A stretch of DNA of 64,000 nt from CBDDFS01 sp965227255 (GTDB lineage: Bacteria > Bacteroidota > Bacteroidia > Flavobacteriales_E > Vicingaceae). Shown here in pieces: positions 53,413 through 61,771 of the stretch. Location: positions 124,001-188,000 of the forward strand of contig CBDDFS010000004.1 of NCBI GenBank assembly GCA_965227255.1, in the 5' to 3' direction. How positions within the stretch are numbered: position 1 is the first letter of the stretch; the number at the start of each line of letters is the position of its first letter. Below the pieces are notes generated by a model. That model searched no databases, was not told the origin of the DNA, and saw nothing but the letters and a program-made list of their open reading frames with translations. A program made the position numbers and the translations under genes.

Positions 53413-54894
53413 TTACTCTTCTTGATCGACCTGTATAGCTTTACCATCGTCTTCCTTTAGGCCGAATTCTCTGGCCAGAAAATCATCGAGTTGTTTGTCC
53501 TCGATACGCTTAGCCACAATCTTCTTGTCTTTGTCAAGTAGATAGATCTTAGGTGTGCTATAGACGTCGTAGTTGTTACGAAAATTCAAAGGATAATCCT
53601 TGATGTTGTTCGGGTGTTCAGGACTATCACTGACATTGATCCAGGTGAGATTGTGTTGCCGTATGTATTTCTTCCATTCAACGTTCTCAAACTCTGTGCA
53701 GACGGCAAAAACCTCAAAGTTGTACTCCTTGTACTTTTCATACAGGTCGTGCATTTTCGGTGTTACCTTTTTACAGTGCCCACATGTAGGAGACCATATA
53801 TAAACGAGGGTGAAGTCGGCTTCAACCTTGTGCAGATTATACCAGGTGGTTTGCGCTGTATCAGCCAATACAATATTGGGCGCTACCTTGCCCAATAGAA
53901 GTGGTTTGAGCTTTTTATATCTTTCTCGAATCTTCTTTTTCTGAGTGGAGTCTACCCAATCTACTTCATCCGTCATGTAATAGTTCTCGGCCATGTGCAC
54001 GAAAATGGCGTCCATACCCATGATCTTTGATTTCTCGTAGGTGTTAGTGATCCACGATACCGTATAACGGAAGAGCTCTACGTTAGCTCTGGACTTATCT
54101 ACAACAAAATCAATGGCAGGATAGAGTGAATCCGGAACCTGATACGTGTATCGTTGAATGTATGAGCTCAACATCTGATGATATACAGGAGTTCTAAGGA
54201 ATCTCGCATCGGAGAAGTCCAGGTTGTCGAAGTAGTGCTCTCTGAAATATCTGTATTGGAATAGTGAATCGGTGATGTTGCCGTCGGCATCCTTTGGTGG
54301 ATCCGGCACTTCAACCTCTCGCATCGCTTTCAGGAACTTGGCCACAAAATATTCACTGTTTTCATCAATGAAGGTGAGGATGTAATCATTCACTTCTTTA
54401 TCAAGTTCTTCGAGTTTAGCTTTGGCCGCCTTTTTCTCTTCCTCATTTTCACTTTTCAGTTTCTTCTGGATGGGTTTTACCTCTTTCTCCTTTTCACCAA
54501 GGAATTTCATGTATTCATAAAACAGTGCATTTTCTTTACTACCCTTAACAACCATTTTTTCGACAGTCTGAATCGTATCCGTCTCAAATGACATGAATTT
54601 CTCAACGACGAATAGATCGAAGATCTTTCTGTTACCAACCACAATGCTGTACATTCCTTCTTCCAATTCTTCATCACCGGAAAAGACAGCATATCCCTTC
54701 GAATCGGTGGTAGCTGTGTCTTTGTAATAATTGTTTCGCGCATAGAAATTGGACAGATACATGGTGGTATCGGGAAGGGTCTTGATCTTGACCTTTATCT
54801 CATATTTCTTTTCTTTTTGAGCTTCAACTGTGAGCGAAGTCAGGCAAAAAGCGGCGATCAACAGGCTTGAGAGAATTTTATTCATCGATTTCAC
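53413..54894 (-). CDS. Periplasmic thioredoxin-fold protein (TlpA/ResA-like) with N-terminal DUF4369-like domain
   Basis: The 493-residue exported protein has a signal peptide (about 1-25), a beta-sandwich DUF4369-like domain (about 30-120) and a long helical middle. A C-terminal thioredoxin domain (about 335-475) holds the redox motif WSPTCGHCKK. It is probably a periplasmic thiol-disulfide reductase or oxidase. A start 9 bp downstream (MNKIL) would fit equally well. The middle region is a DUF5106-like segment found in such Bacteroidota proteins. Confidence 0.88.
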   Translation of the reverse strand: MKSMNKILSSLLIAAFCLTSLTVEAQKEKKYEIKVKIKTLPDTTMYLSNFYARNNYYKDTATTDSKGYAVFSGDEELEEGMYSIVVGNRKIFDLFVVEKFMSFETDTIQTVEKMVVKGSKENALFYEYMKFLGEKEKEVKPIQKKLKSENEEEKKAAKAKLEELDKEVNDYILTFIDENSEYFVAKFLKAMREVEVPDPPKDADGNITDSLFQYRYFREHYFDNLDFSDARFLRTPVYHQMLSSYIQRYTYQVPDSLYPAIDFVVDKSRANVELFRYTVSWITNTYEKSKIMGMDAIFVHMAENYYMTDEVDWVDSTQKKKIRERYKKLKPLLLGKVAPNIVLADTAQTTWYNLHKVEADFTLVYIWSPTCGHCKKVTPKMHDLYEKYKEYNFEVFAVCTEFENVEWKKYIRQHNLTWINVSDSPEHPNNIKDYPLNFRNNYDVYSTPKIYLLDKDKKIVAKRIEDKQLDDFLAREFGLKEDDGKAIQVDQEE

Positions 54895-54911
54895 GGTTAG
54901 ATATAAGTCGG

Positions 54912-54919
54912 CAAAAGTA
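54912..54919 (-). promoter_or_regulatory. -7 promoter element (TACTTTTG) of the thioredoxin-fold gene
   Basis: Exact TAnnTTTG match on the minus strand, 17 nt upstream of the start codon. Confidence 0.55.
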
Positions 54920-54995
54920 CAATATTACATAAGTAGACGTGTGGTTTGTTTGAAGGGGTGTTAAAGAGTTGTTAAAAGATAGAAGATTCCTAATT

Positions 54996-55113
54996 GTAAG
55001 TTATAAATGGTAAATTATGAAATTGCTTAGTGTGATAGAGTCAGCCTATGTATTCTGATTAAAAGCTTTTCAATTTATAATCTATCATTTACAATTTACC
55101 ATTTGAAACTTAC
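54996..55113. repeat. Imperfect 21-bp inverted repeat bracketing an AT-rich spacer
   Basis: GTAAGTT-ATA-AATGGTAAATT (54996-55016) and the reverse complement of AATTTACCATTTGAAACTTAC (55093-55113) match in all but three positions, with a 76-bp AT-rich loop. The right arm enters the 3' end of the DUF2164 gene. It may form a hairpin in the transcript or be an inactive short repeat element. Confidence 0.55.
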
Positions 55114-55364
55114 CATTCGGTGAGCTCGTCAATGTCGTATCTGTATTCCTCCAGACGTTTTTCCAAAGCGCTTTTCGCATCTTCAAGTCCTTTGTTATAG
55201 ATCTCCCCGCCGGTGGATTCGAGGAAGAAATTCAGCAATTGTTCTGCTGCAACAACTCCTATGCTTTCATCACGTTCATTTTTGAAGTAAAGAATGAGCT
55301 GGTCGATTACTTCTTTTCTTTTTTCATCGCTTATGCGATCCCATTTGCGCTTTGCTGTTGACAT
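55110..55364 (-). CDS. DUF2164 family protein
   Basis: The 84-residue helical protein has the DUF2164 pattern, with YFKNERDESIGVVAAEQLLN and FFLESTGGEIYNKGLEDAK. It has no signal or membrane helix. The function of the family is unknown. Single gene with AT-rich flanks. Confidence 0.82.
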   Translation of the reverse strand: MSTAKRKWDRISDEKRKEVIDQLILYFKNERDESIGVVAAEQLLNFFLESTGGEIYNKGLEDAKSALEKRLEEYRYDIDELTEW

Positions 55365-55408
55365 ATTCTATTATCTATAATTTGAATTACCAATTGTTTC
55401 TACTCATA

Positions 55409-55708
55409 TTATGTCATCATCTTCATTATGTCATATACGTTGGCAGCAATTAGGCTGAGAAAAAGCAAGACTGAAAAAGAATTCAATATCAGTCCAATAA
55501 CTTTCTTTTTTGTCCTGGGCTCTTTGATTCCTCGCATGGCATTCACAAATCCGACCAAACCAGAAATGGCGCTGACAAGGATCAGAAAAGATCCAATATT
55601 GATCATGTTTCTATGTCCGATAATACTCTGAGTCTGCGTTGAAAGTAGTGCCAGTGCGAATACTGTAATACTGATCACTCCGTATCGATATGATTTATCC
55701 GACCTCAT
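55409..55708 (-). CDS. Small membrane protein with three helices
   Basis: The 99-residue protein has hydrophobic helices at about 10-28, 38-58 and 70-93 (VISITVFALALLSTQ, GSFLILVSAISGLVGFVNA, VIGLILNSFSVLLFLSLIAA) and short charged loops. No family recognised. It is 20 bp downstream of the DUF4253 gene in the same direction. Confidence 0.65.
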   Translation of the reverse strand: MRSDKSYRYGVISITVFALALLSTQTQSIIGHRNMINIGSFLILVSAISGLVGFVNAMRGIKEPRTKKKVIGLILNSFSVLLFLSLIAANVYDIMKMMT

Positions 55709-55728
55709 TTAGAATAATAGTGAGTGCT

Positions 55729-56418
55729 TTAATCCCACCAAAGAAAGAATTTTTTTGATTGAGTTATTTCTCTTTCCAGTTCAGCTACCGAACCAACACC
55801 CTGATCTACAATGTCCGGACAAAACTCATAAAGCTCCTTGGCATGTTTCTCCATATTCTTGGGGCTGTTCACATAATTGCCATCAACGAAGTCGTAACCG
55901 ATGCCGATAAATTCAAGGCCAAAATCTTTATCCCATTTGCTTAATTGCTTTGCAACGTCTTCGACGTAAATGTCAAAATTGACACCGTTACAACCTTCAA
56001 AACGAATGAGGTCAAATTTGTCTTCCGTCTTTAATACGCATACTACATCTGGATCGAAGCCATAGTTTTCCTGGCTGATGTAAATAAAATATCCCTCTTC
56101 TTTAAAAGACTCCTTTAATGTTGAGACAATTTTGAAGGCTTGATTTTCGGTATCACTGAATTTTAAACCAACAAGTCCTTTTTTCCTGAACTTAACGTAG
56201 TTAGATGAATCTCTGAAATTGATACTTTCATTTGGATTGCCGGTGGCTTTTACAAATTCACTGGCCGTCATTTTTCGAATCTCCGCAATCAATTCCTTCT
56301 TGAAATTCAATTCATTGATAAGGTCAATGTCTGATTGAGATAATTCATTAGGTTGTCCACAGGCCGGAAGAATGCATACCAGTATGGCGTATAGAATTAA
56401 TGGGAGGAATTTATTCAT
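55729..56418 (-). CDS. DUF4253 domain lipoprotein
   Basis: From the ATG at 56418 the protein has 229 residues with a lipoprotein signal (LILYAILVCILPACG); an in-frame ATG 27 bp upstream would spoil the signal. The C-terminal DUF4253 domain (about 130-225) has WDKDFGLEFIGIGYDFVD and EFCPDIVDQGVGSVAELERE. The family is uncharacterised. It is followed by a small membrane protein and preceded by another exported protein. Confidence 0.8.
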   Translation of the reverse strand: MNKFLPLILYAILVCILPACGQPNELSQSDIDLINELNFKKELIAEIRKMTASEFVKATGNPNESINFRDSSNYVKFRKKGLVGLKFSDTENQAFKIVSTLKESFKEEGYFIYISQENYGFDPDVVCVLKTEDKFDLIRFEGCNGVNFDIYVEDVAKQLSKWDKDFGLEFIGIGYDFVDGNYVNSPKNMEKHAKELYEFCPDIVDQGVGSVAELEREITQSKKFFLWWD

Positions 56419-56450
56419 GTTTTTACTAAAAGAAATGCTGAGCACACTTG

Positions 56451-57362
56451 CTAATTACAATCAGGCCCGTCGTCGGTAACTGTGCCATATGTTCTGAAAT
56501 ATCTGTATCCGTTCAGCAAAGTTTTGCCTTCTGATTCGGTGATGACATATTCTTTCACACTGCCATCCAGGAAGTTGAGTTGTAGAACGGCTTCTCCTTG
56601 AGCATTCGCAATCACTTTCCAATCGCCGTTGCCCTGATCATTTCCGTGACTTGAACCATAGGCACCGCCTTCGTCAACAGACATAGAAGAGCTGGAGTAG
56701 AAGTTGAAGAAGCCCTGGGCACAGAGATCAATTCTTTCTTCTGAGCTGTAACCGCCACCTGTTGTGTAATCACCAGAGTAATCATAAGATGAATATGAGT
56801 CCATATAGGTCAGTCTTGCGTTCTGCAGGTCTTTCTTCCATTTATCGACAGAACTTGGCATAACCGCTTTCGAGAAAACCACTGACTTGGCAAGCTCTAC
56901 TGCGGCTTTCTTATTTTCATCAGTGAATGCCTCTGTTGTTGTGGCCGAGAAAATACTTATTCCATAACCATCTTCTGGATTTACCATGCCAATGATGTAG
57001 GCTTTTGCGGAATGCCCTTCAATGGAACCGGTGAATATAGCTCCGACTGAATTTGGGGTCACACTTTCATATTCCCCTGATTTATTTAATATCGTTGTGC
57101 CATCAACAAATCCCCCGCTCGCATCATTCTTCAATTGTTCGAGTGATTTGGTGGTATGGGTAGTAATAAGGATAAAGCCAGGTACAGTTTCAGAACCTAA
57201 ATAATAACCTTCGCCACCTTCCTGTCCAGCCCACATTGGAGGAATTACAAATGAAATTCCAAGCTCGGGATAATCCACTTTCCCTGTTTGCTGGGCATTC
57301 AGAGAAGTATATAAAAAAGTGCCTATGAAAAGCAGAATGAAATTTAATAAGCGCATCATCAT
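56451..57362 (-). CDS. Exported protein of unknown function
   Basis: The 303-residue protein has a signal peptide (MRLLNFILLFIGTF to LNAQ) and a domain with IPPMWAGQEGGEGYYLGSE, typical of exported domains that resemble stress or PsbP-like folds. A glycine/serine/tyrosine-rich stretch (SSYDYSGDYTTGGGYSSEE) follows, then a C-terminal beta domain with VLQLNFLDGSVKEYVITE. Three consecutive ATG codons occur at the start (57362, 57359, 57356). Function unknown. Confidence 0.75.
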   Translation of the reverse strand: MMMRLLNFILLFIGTFLYTSLNAQQTGKVDYPELGISFVIPPMWAGQEGGEGYYLGSETVPGFILITTHTTKSLEQLKNDASGGFVDGTTILNKSGEYESVTPNSVGAIFTGSIEGHSAKAYIIGMVNPEDGYGISIFSATTTEAFTDENKKAAVELAKSVVFSKAVMPSSVDKWKKDLQNARLTYMDSYSSYDYSGDYTTGGGYSSEERIDLCAQGFFNFYSSSSMSVDEGGAYGSSHGNDQGNGDWKVIANAQGEAVLQLNFLDGSVKEYVITESEGKTLLNGYRYFRTYGTVTDDGPDCN

Positions 57363-57419
57363 TCAAATTTAAAATTTCACTCGAAAAGAATGGTTAAATT
57401 TAACTAAGCGCTGCACAGG

Positions 57420-58229
57420 ATGAATTGGATCAAGATCGGAACTTATACCGTAATAATAGTACCTACCTTATTTATTGGCATTGTCCTGGGATTCTACCTG
57501 ATACAGGATTACATGATCTTCCTTGGAGAAAAATTGCCCAAAAAGCATGAATACAAATTCAACCTTGACTATGAGGAATATAATGTAGAAGTGGGTGATG
57601 GTGAAGTAATAAATGCTTTGATGTTCAGGACGCCGAATTCAAAAGGATTGGTTTATTATCATCACGGAAATGCTGGAAATTTACAGGGTTGGGGTAAGTA
57701 TGCCTACCATTTCACATCCCTTGGTTATGATGTGCTTTTCTATGATTACAGAGGTTATGGTAAGAGTACGGGTAAAATTAATCGTCAACATCTGTTGATC
57801 GATGATGCCAAGGCACTGCTTGAAAAATTCCGGGGACAATACGATGACAAAATCATCATTTATTATGGGATATCACTTGGGTCTGGTGTTGCCGCCAAAT
57901 TGGCCACCATAGAGTCACCCAATGCACTCATTCTTGAAACACCTTATTACAATTTCTGTGAATTGGTGAATCATCATTATCCTTACCTGCCGGCCAAACT
58001 AATGACGAAGTACAAACTACGGACCAATAAATTCCTCGAAGAGATTTATTGTCCGGTCTTAATAATTCATGGAACTGATGACGAATTGGTTCCATATGAT
58101 CACGGTAGACGCTTGTCTGAAATTAAGGATGACATTGAGCTCGTTACCATTGATTCAGGTGTTCACAATAACCTGACCGACTTTAAAAAGTATCATTCTG
58201 AATTATCATCTTTTCTCAGCAGGTTTTAA
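57420..58229 (+). CDS. Membrane-anchored alpha/beta hydrolase
   Basis: The 269-residue protein has one N-terminal helix (about 8-28) and an alpha/beta-hydrolase core: YYHHGNAGNLQGW, the nucleophile elbow YYGISLGSGVAA (Ser), the acid in LIIHGTDDELVPYDHG and the His in DSGVHNNLTD. It resembles BEM46/YqkD-type serine hydrolases. The substrate is unknown; probably a lipid or ester at the membrane surface. Confidence 0.9.
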   Translation: MNWIKIGTYTVIIVPTLFIGIVLGFYLIQDYMIFLGEKLPKKHEYKFNLDYEEYNVEVGDGEVINALMFRTPNSKGLVYYHHGNAGNLQGWGKYAYHFTSLGYDVLFYDYRGYGKSTGKINRQHLLIDDAKALLEKFRGQYDDKIIIYYGISLGSGVAAKLATIESPNALILETPYYNFCELVNHHYPYLPAKLMTKYKLRTNKFLEEIYCPVLIIHGTDDELVPYDHGRRLSEIKDDIELVTIDSGVHNNLTDFKKYHSELSSFLSRF

Positions 58230-58279
58230 TCATTGCCTTAATTCTATATCTTGCGGAATAGATTCTAAATAAAGAAATC

Positions 58280-58471
58280 ATGAAGCCGAGATATTTAGCC
58301 ATTGGAATTGCTCTTGGAGCAGCTGTAGGATGCGCCATGGGTGTGAGCATGGATAACATGGGCATGGGTGTTGCTGTTGGAATAGGCATGGGTGTTGCCA
58401 TAGGCATTGGATTAGGACAGATGATGGATGAGGAAAATGAGGAGAAGGAAGATGAAAAGAAAGGGGACTGA
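58280..58471 (+). CDS. Small glycine-zipper membrane protein
   Basis: The 63-residue protein has alternating G/A/M/V positions (VAVGIGMGVAIGIGLGQ) in a double helix-like hydrophobic core and an acidic C-terminus (DEENEEKEDEKKGD). This is a Gly-zipper-like pattern. It overlaps the next gene by 20 bp, so the two are coupled. Confidence 0.7.
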   Translation: MKPRYLAIGIALGAAVGCAMGVSMDNMGMGVAVGIGMGVAIGIGLGQMMDEENEEKEDEKKGD

Positions 58472-59186
58472 GATCATCGTATTGATCCTTTCCATTTTTT
58501 TGGCTTCATGCCAAAGCTCGCCTGAAGAAAGAATTCAAATTAAAGTAAACCACTTTGGTGCTCTGAAGGATATAATGCACAAAGGTGATGTCTCTGCCAA
58601 AGCAGATCTCAGCGATCTTAGGAAAGAGAATCATATATATGCCATTGGGGCCTGTGAAAACCTGAAAGGGGAGATACTGATTCTTGACAGTAATCCTTAC
58701 ATATCGCGTGTTGAAAATGATGAATCAGTCATTGATCAGAGTTTCAATTCAAAAGCCGCACTCCTTGTGTATGCTAAGGTTGCCAGTTGGAAGTCGGTTT
58801 CTATTCCTGAAAATATAAAGAGCTATTCAGAGCTTGAAAGATTTGTAGCTGAATCGGCTTTTAAAAGCAACATCGACACGAACGAAGCTTTTCCATTCAT
58901 GATCTCGGGAATAGCACATGGATTGTCCTATCATATTATCGACTGGGAGGAAGGTGATTCGGTGCATACTCATGAGAAGCATGTTAAATCGGGCATACAT
59001 GCTTCCATGTTACGGCCTGAAGTGGATGTACTTGGATTCTATTCGAACAAACATCATCGAATATTCACTCATCATTCCACGAATATTCATGCCCATATGA
59101 GGACTACGGATGGCCAGATTGCTGCTCACCTTGATGATATGGTATTAGGTGAAGGAATGAAACTGATGATTCCACAGAAAAACTGA
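58452..59186 (+). CDS. Acetolactate decarboxylase-like lipoprotein
   Basis: From the ATG at 58452 the protein has 244 residues with a lipoprotein signal (IIVLILSIFLASCQ); an upstream in-frame ATG would add eight basic residues. The body matches alpha-acetolactate decarboxylase: HFGALKDIMHKGD, YAIGACENLKGEILILD, VLGFYSNKHHRIFTHHSTN, and the zinc-binding HAHMRTTDGQIAAH. The enzyme makes acetoin from acetolactate and is usually cytoplasmic; here it is predicted outside, so another substrate is possible. Confidence 0.87.
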   Translation: MKRKGTEIIVLILSIFLASCQSSPEERIQIKVNHFGALKDIMHKGDVSAKADLSDLRKENHIYAIGACENLKGEILILDSNPYISRVENDESVIDQSFNSKAALLVYAKVASWKSVSIPENIKSYSELERFVAESAFKSNIDTNEAFPFMISGIAHGLSYHIIDWEEGDSVHTHEKHVKSGIHASMLRPEVDVLGFYSNKHHRIFTHHSTNIHAHMRTTDGQIAAHLDDMVLGEGMKLMIPQKN

Positions 59187-59210
59187 AAGTAGAAAGCAAA
59201 ACATTGAATC

Positions 59211-59600
59211 ATGGACAATTTCATGCCTTCCTTCATCATCTTTTTGGTTCTGATCCTGGTTTCAAGAGTGATCAATGAAAAAGCCAATAAGAAACTGACA
59301 CAGGAAAAGAAGGCGGAACTCATTGATCTCTTTTCAAAGAATAGAATTACGACCTACGCTTTTATCATTGTCATCTTCGCAGCCTATTATTTGATCCTTG
59401 AATACGATCTTTTTGATCTGTATATATCGTTAGCGATTTACGTGTTGCTCTTAGTTTCGCTGCTGATATTCAATGCGCGGTCTGCCATGGTGAAGCTGAA
59501 AACAAATGATTTCCCAAAATCCTATATCAAATCCTATGTATTGGCTTCTATGATTCGATTCATTGCCATTTTTGTATTCTTAGGACTGCTGTTCATGTGA
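59211..59600 (+). CDS. Small membrane protein with four helices
   Basis: The 129-residue protein has hydrophobic helices at about 5-20, 48-62, 68-90 and 108-128, with a charged loop after the first (NEKANKKLTQEKKAELIDLF). No family recognised. It follows the decarboxylase-like gene by 24 bp in the same direction. Confidence 0.68.
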   Translation: MDNFMPSFIIFLVLILVSRVINEKANKKLTQEKKAELIDLFSKNRITTYAFIIVIFAAYYLILEYDLFDLYISLAIYVLLLVSLLIFNARSAMVKLKTNDFPKSYIKSYVLASMIRFIAIFVFLGLLFM

Positions 59601-59645
59601 TTAATACCGCTTAACTAATAATCCAATCCAATGCTTCCTTAAAAG

Positions 59646-59675
59646 TTGAACCAACAAACAATTCTGCTATTTTTG
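59646..59675 (+). promoter_or_regulatory. Promoter of lpoB and the COG3014-like gene
   Basis: TTG (59646-59648), 19-nt spacer and TATTTTTG (59668-59675) match the Bacteroidota consensus; the start codon is 19 nt downstream. Confidence 0.68.
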
Positions 59676-59694
59676 AGGAAACAAAACCAAACGA

Positions 59695-60273
59695 ATGAAA
59701 AAGATATTAGGATTATTAGCAGTGGCATTCTTGATCGGTACCGGTTGTGGTCCGAAAGTAGCAAGGGTAGCGGCCGACGAACAAATTGACTTGAGTGGAA
59801 GATGGAATGAGACCGACTCCAGGATGGTTGCTGAAGAGATGGTGAAAGATGTATTGTCGAGACCATGGGCCATGGAATGGATTGCCGATAATGATGGAAA
59901 GCCGGCCATCGTGGTTGGTCTGGTAAGAAACCTCAGTCATGAACACATCAGTTCTGGAACCTTCATTAAAGACATTGAAAGGGAATTATTGAACTCGGGA
60001 AGAGTAAAACTGGTTCAGGCCGGTGATGCAAGAGATGAATTGCGCGATGAAAGAGCTGAGCAGCAAGAATTTGCAAGTAAGGAAACTGCGAAGAAATGGG
60101 GACAAGAATTAGGTGCCGATTTCATGTTGCAGGGAACCATCAATTCTATTGTAGATCAGGACAAAAAGCAAAAAGTGATCTTTTATCAGGTTGATATGGA
60201 GCTCACCAACGTTGAGACCAATGAAAAGGTCTGGATCGGTGACAAAAAGATCAAAAAGCTGGTCAACAAGTAA
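59695..60273 (+). CDS. lpoB: LpoB-like penicillin-binding protein activator
   Basis: The 192-residue lipoprotein has a signal with LIGTGC lipobox and a small alpha/beta domain typical of LpoB: DLSGRWNETDSRMVAEEMVK, VGLVRNLSHEHISSGTFIKD, GADFMLQGTINSIVDQDKKQ and a C-terminal VWIGDKKIKKL. LpoB activates the peptidoglycan synthase PBP1b from the outer membrane in E. coli; here the partner is inferred. It is followed 25 bp later by a COG3014-type lipoprotein gene, a conserved pairing. Confidence 0.88.
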   Translation: MKKILGLLAVAFLIGTGCGPKVARVAADEQIDLSGRWNETDSRMVAEEMVKDVLSRPWAMEWIADNDGKPAIVVGLVRNLSHEHISSGTFIKDIERELLNSGRVKLVQAGDARDELRDERAEQQEFASKETAKKWGQELGADFMLQGTINSIVDQDKKQKVIFYQVDMELTNVETNEKVWIGDKKIKKLVNK

Positions 60274-60298
60274 ACTACTTACTACATAGTCTTCAATC

Positions 60299-61696
60299 AT
60301 GCTGAAGCGCGGCCTGGCTCTGCTCCTGGGGCTATTCGTACTCAATTCCTGTATGACATACTATGAGAGAAATCTGCTTTATCATCAGCAGTTTGCTTCT
60401 CATGAGTATGAAAAGGCCAATGAAACCCTCGACAAGAACAAGAACATTCAGAAGTCGAAGAATATGCTTCTGTATTACCTGGAAAAGGGCGTAACCCTCC
60501 AGATGATGGAGCAATACGACTCGAGTAATGCATATTTCGAAAAGGCATACATTTTTGTCGATGACTTCAGTCATAATGTCGGACGAGATGCCCTGAGTCT
60601 GGTTACCAATGATATGGTTCGGAACTATGGTGGAGAGGACTTTGAACGAATATACATTCATTATTACAAGGCGCTGAATTATATAATGCTCCGTGATCTT
60701 GAAGCAGCCATGGTAGAGGCCAGGCGGATCAACATCAAGTTGAATGAGATCAATGATAAGTATAAAGGCGAGAACAAATTCAAGCGCGACGCTTTTGCTC
60801 ACGTTTTAATGGGCCTGCTTTATGAAGCTTCGGGAAACGAGAATGATGCCTTTATAGCCTACAGAAATGCTTACGATGTCTATAAGGAGGATTACGCTGA
60901 GTTCTTTGATATGAAGCCACCAGAGCAATTAAAGAAGGATCTTATCAGGACTGCCGCATTAAATGGTTTCTACGATTCCCAGGAATTCTACGAACGGGAA
61001 TTCAAAATGAATTATAAGGATATGCCAAAGCGGGAGAAAGAGCTGATTTTCTTTTGGCACAAAGGAATGGGACCCATCAAGGATGAATGGAGCATCAACT
61101 TTGTTGTGGTAAGAGGAAGCGGCGGACTGGTTGTATTCTCTAATAAGGAATTGGGACTGAGCTTTACGTTTTACACGCGCTCTCAAGATGAATACAACTC
61201 TCTTGGAGACCTAAAAGTGGTTCGTGTAGCCTTCCCAAAATACAGTACAAGGAAAGAAGTAATCACCAGAGGAATTGTTGATTGCAATGGTGAAGAGTAT
61301 GATGTTGAACTACTGGAAGATGTCGATAAAGTAGCTATTAAATCATTGAATGACAGAATGATGCGAGAGTTAGCTAAAACATTACTTAGGGTAGCTTTAA
61401 AGCAAGCCGCTGAACAAAGAGCACGTCAGGAAGATGAAGGATTTGGCGCCATGGTGTCAGTGCTGAATGCCGTGACTGAAAAAGCCGATACCAGAAACTG
61501 GCAGACTCTTCCGGCTAAGATCTATTATGCCCGGATTCCAATTGAAAAAGATTCAAACGATGTGAATATCATCACTTACAAAGCCGGTGGCAAGATCGAA
61601 GAGAAGGTAGAAGGAATTCAGAGTAAGGGAAAGTTTGATTTTGGTTTATATCACTCCATTTCTCCGGAGTCCATTGTGCTGAATAATCCTTATTGA
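60299..61696 (+). CDS. COG3014-like lipoprotein with TPR-type N-terminal half
   Basis: The 465-residue protein has a lipoprotein signal (LALLLGLFVLNSC). A helical region with TPR-like units follows (about 50-230, with LLYYLEKGVTLQMMEQYDSS and HVLMGLLYEASGNENDAFIA), then a beta-rich C-terminal part (about 260-460, with KEVITRGIVDCNGEEYDVEL). The order matches the COG3014 family often located beside LpoB. It probably works in the periplasm with cell-wall synthesis. Confidence 0.82.
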   Translation: MLKRGLALLLGLFVLNSCMTYYERNLLYHQQFASHEYEKANETLDKNKNIQKSKNMLLYYLEKGVTLQMMEQYDSSNAYFEKAYIFVDDFSHNVGRDALSLVTNDMVRNYGGEDFERIYIHYYKALNYIMLRDLEAAMVEARRINIKLNEINDKYKGENKFKRDAFAHVLMGLLYEASGNENDAFIAYRNAYDVYKEDYAEFFDMKPPEQLKKDLIRTAALNGFYDSQEFYEREFKMNYKDMPKREKELIFFWHKGMGPIKDEWSINFVVVRGSGGLVVFSNKELGLSFTFYTRSQDEYNSLGDLKVVRVAFPKYSTRKEVITRGIVDCNGEEYDVELLEDVDKVAIKSLNDRMMRELAKTLLRVALKQAAEQRARQEDEGFGAMVSVLNAVTEKADTRNWQTLPAKIYYARIPIEKDSNDVNIITYKAGGKIEEKVEGIQSKGKFDFGLYHSISPESIVLNNPY

Positions 61697-61771
61697 TTGG
61701 TTAATTGGTTAAGTGGTTAATTTGGTAAGTGATTTTCAATTTAGCAATTGACCAATTCCACATTTAACAAC
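61697..61771. other. AT-rich spacer with repeated GGTTAA words
   Basis: It holds GATTGGTTAATTGGTTAAG, GTGGTTAATTTGGTAAG and an inverted AATTGACCAATT-like segment. It lies between convergent genes and may act as a weak bidirectional terminator; no strong stem was found. Confidence 0.3.
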
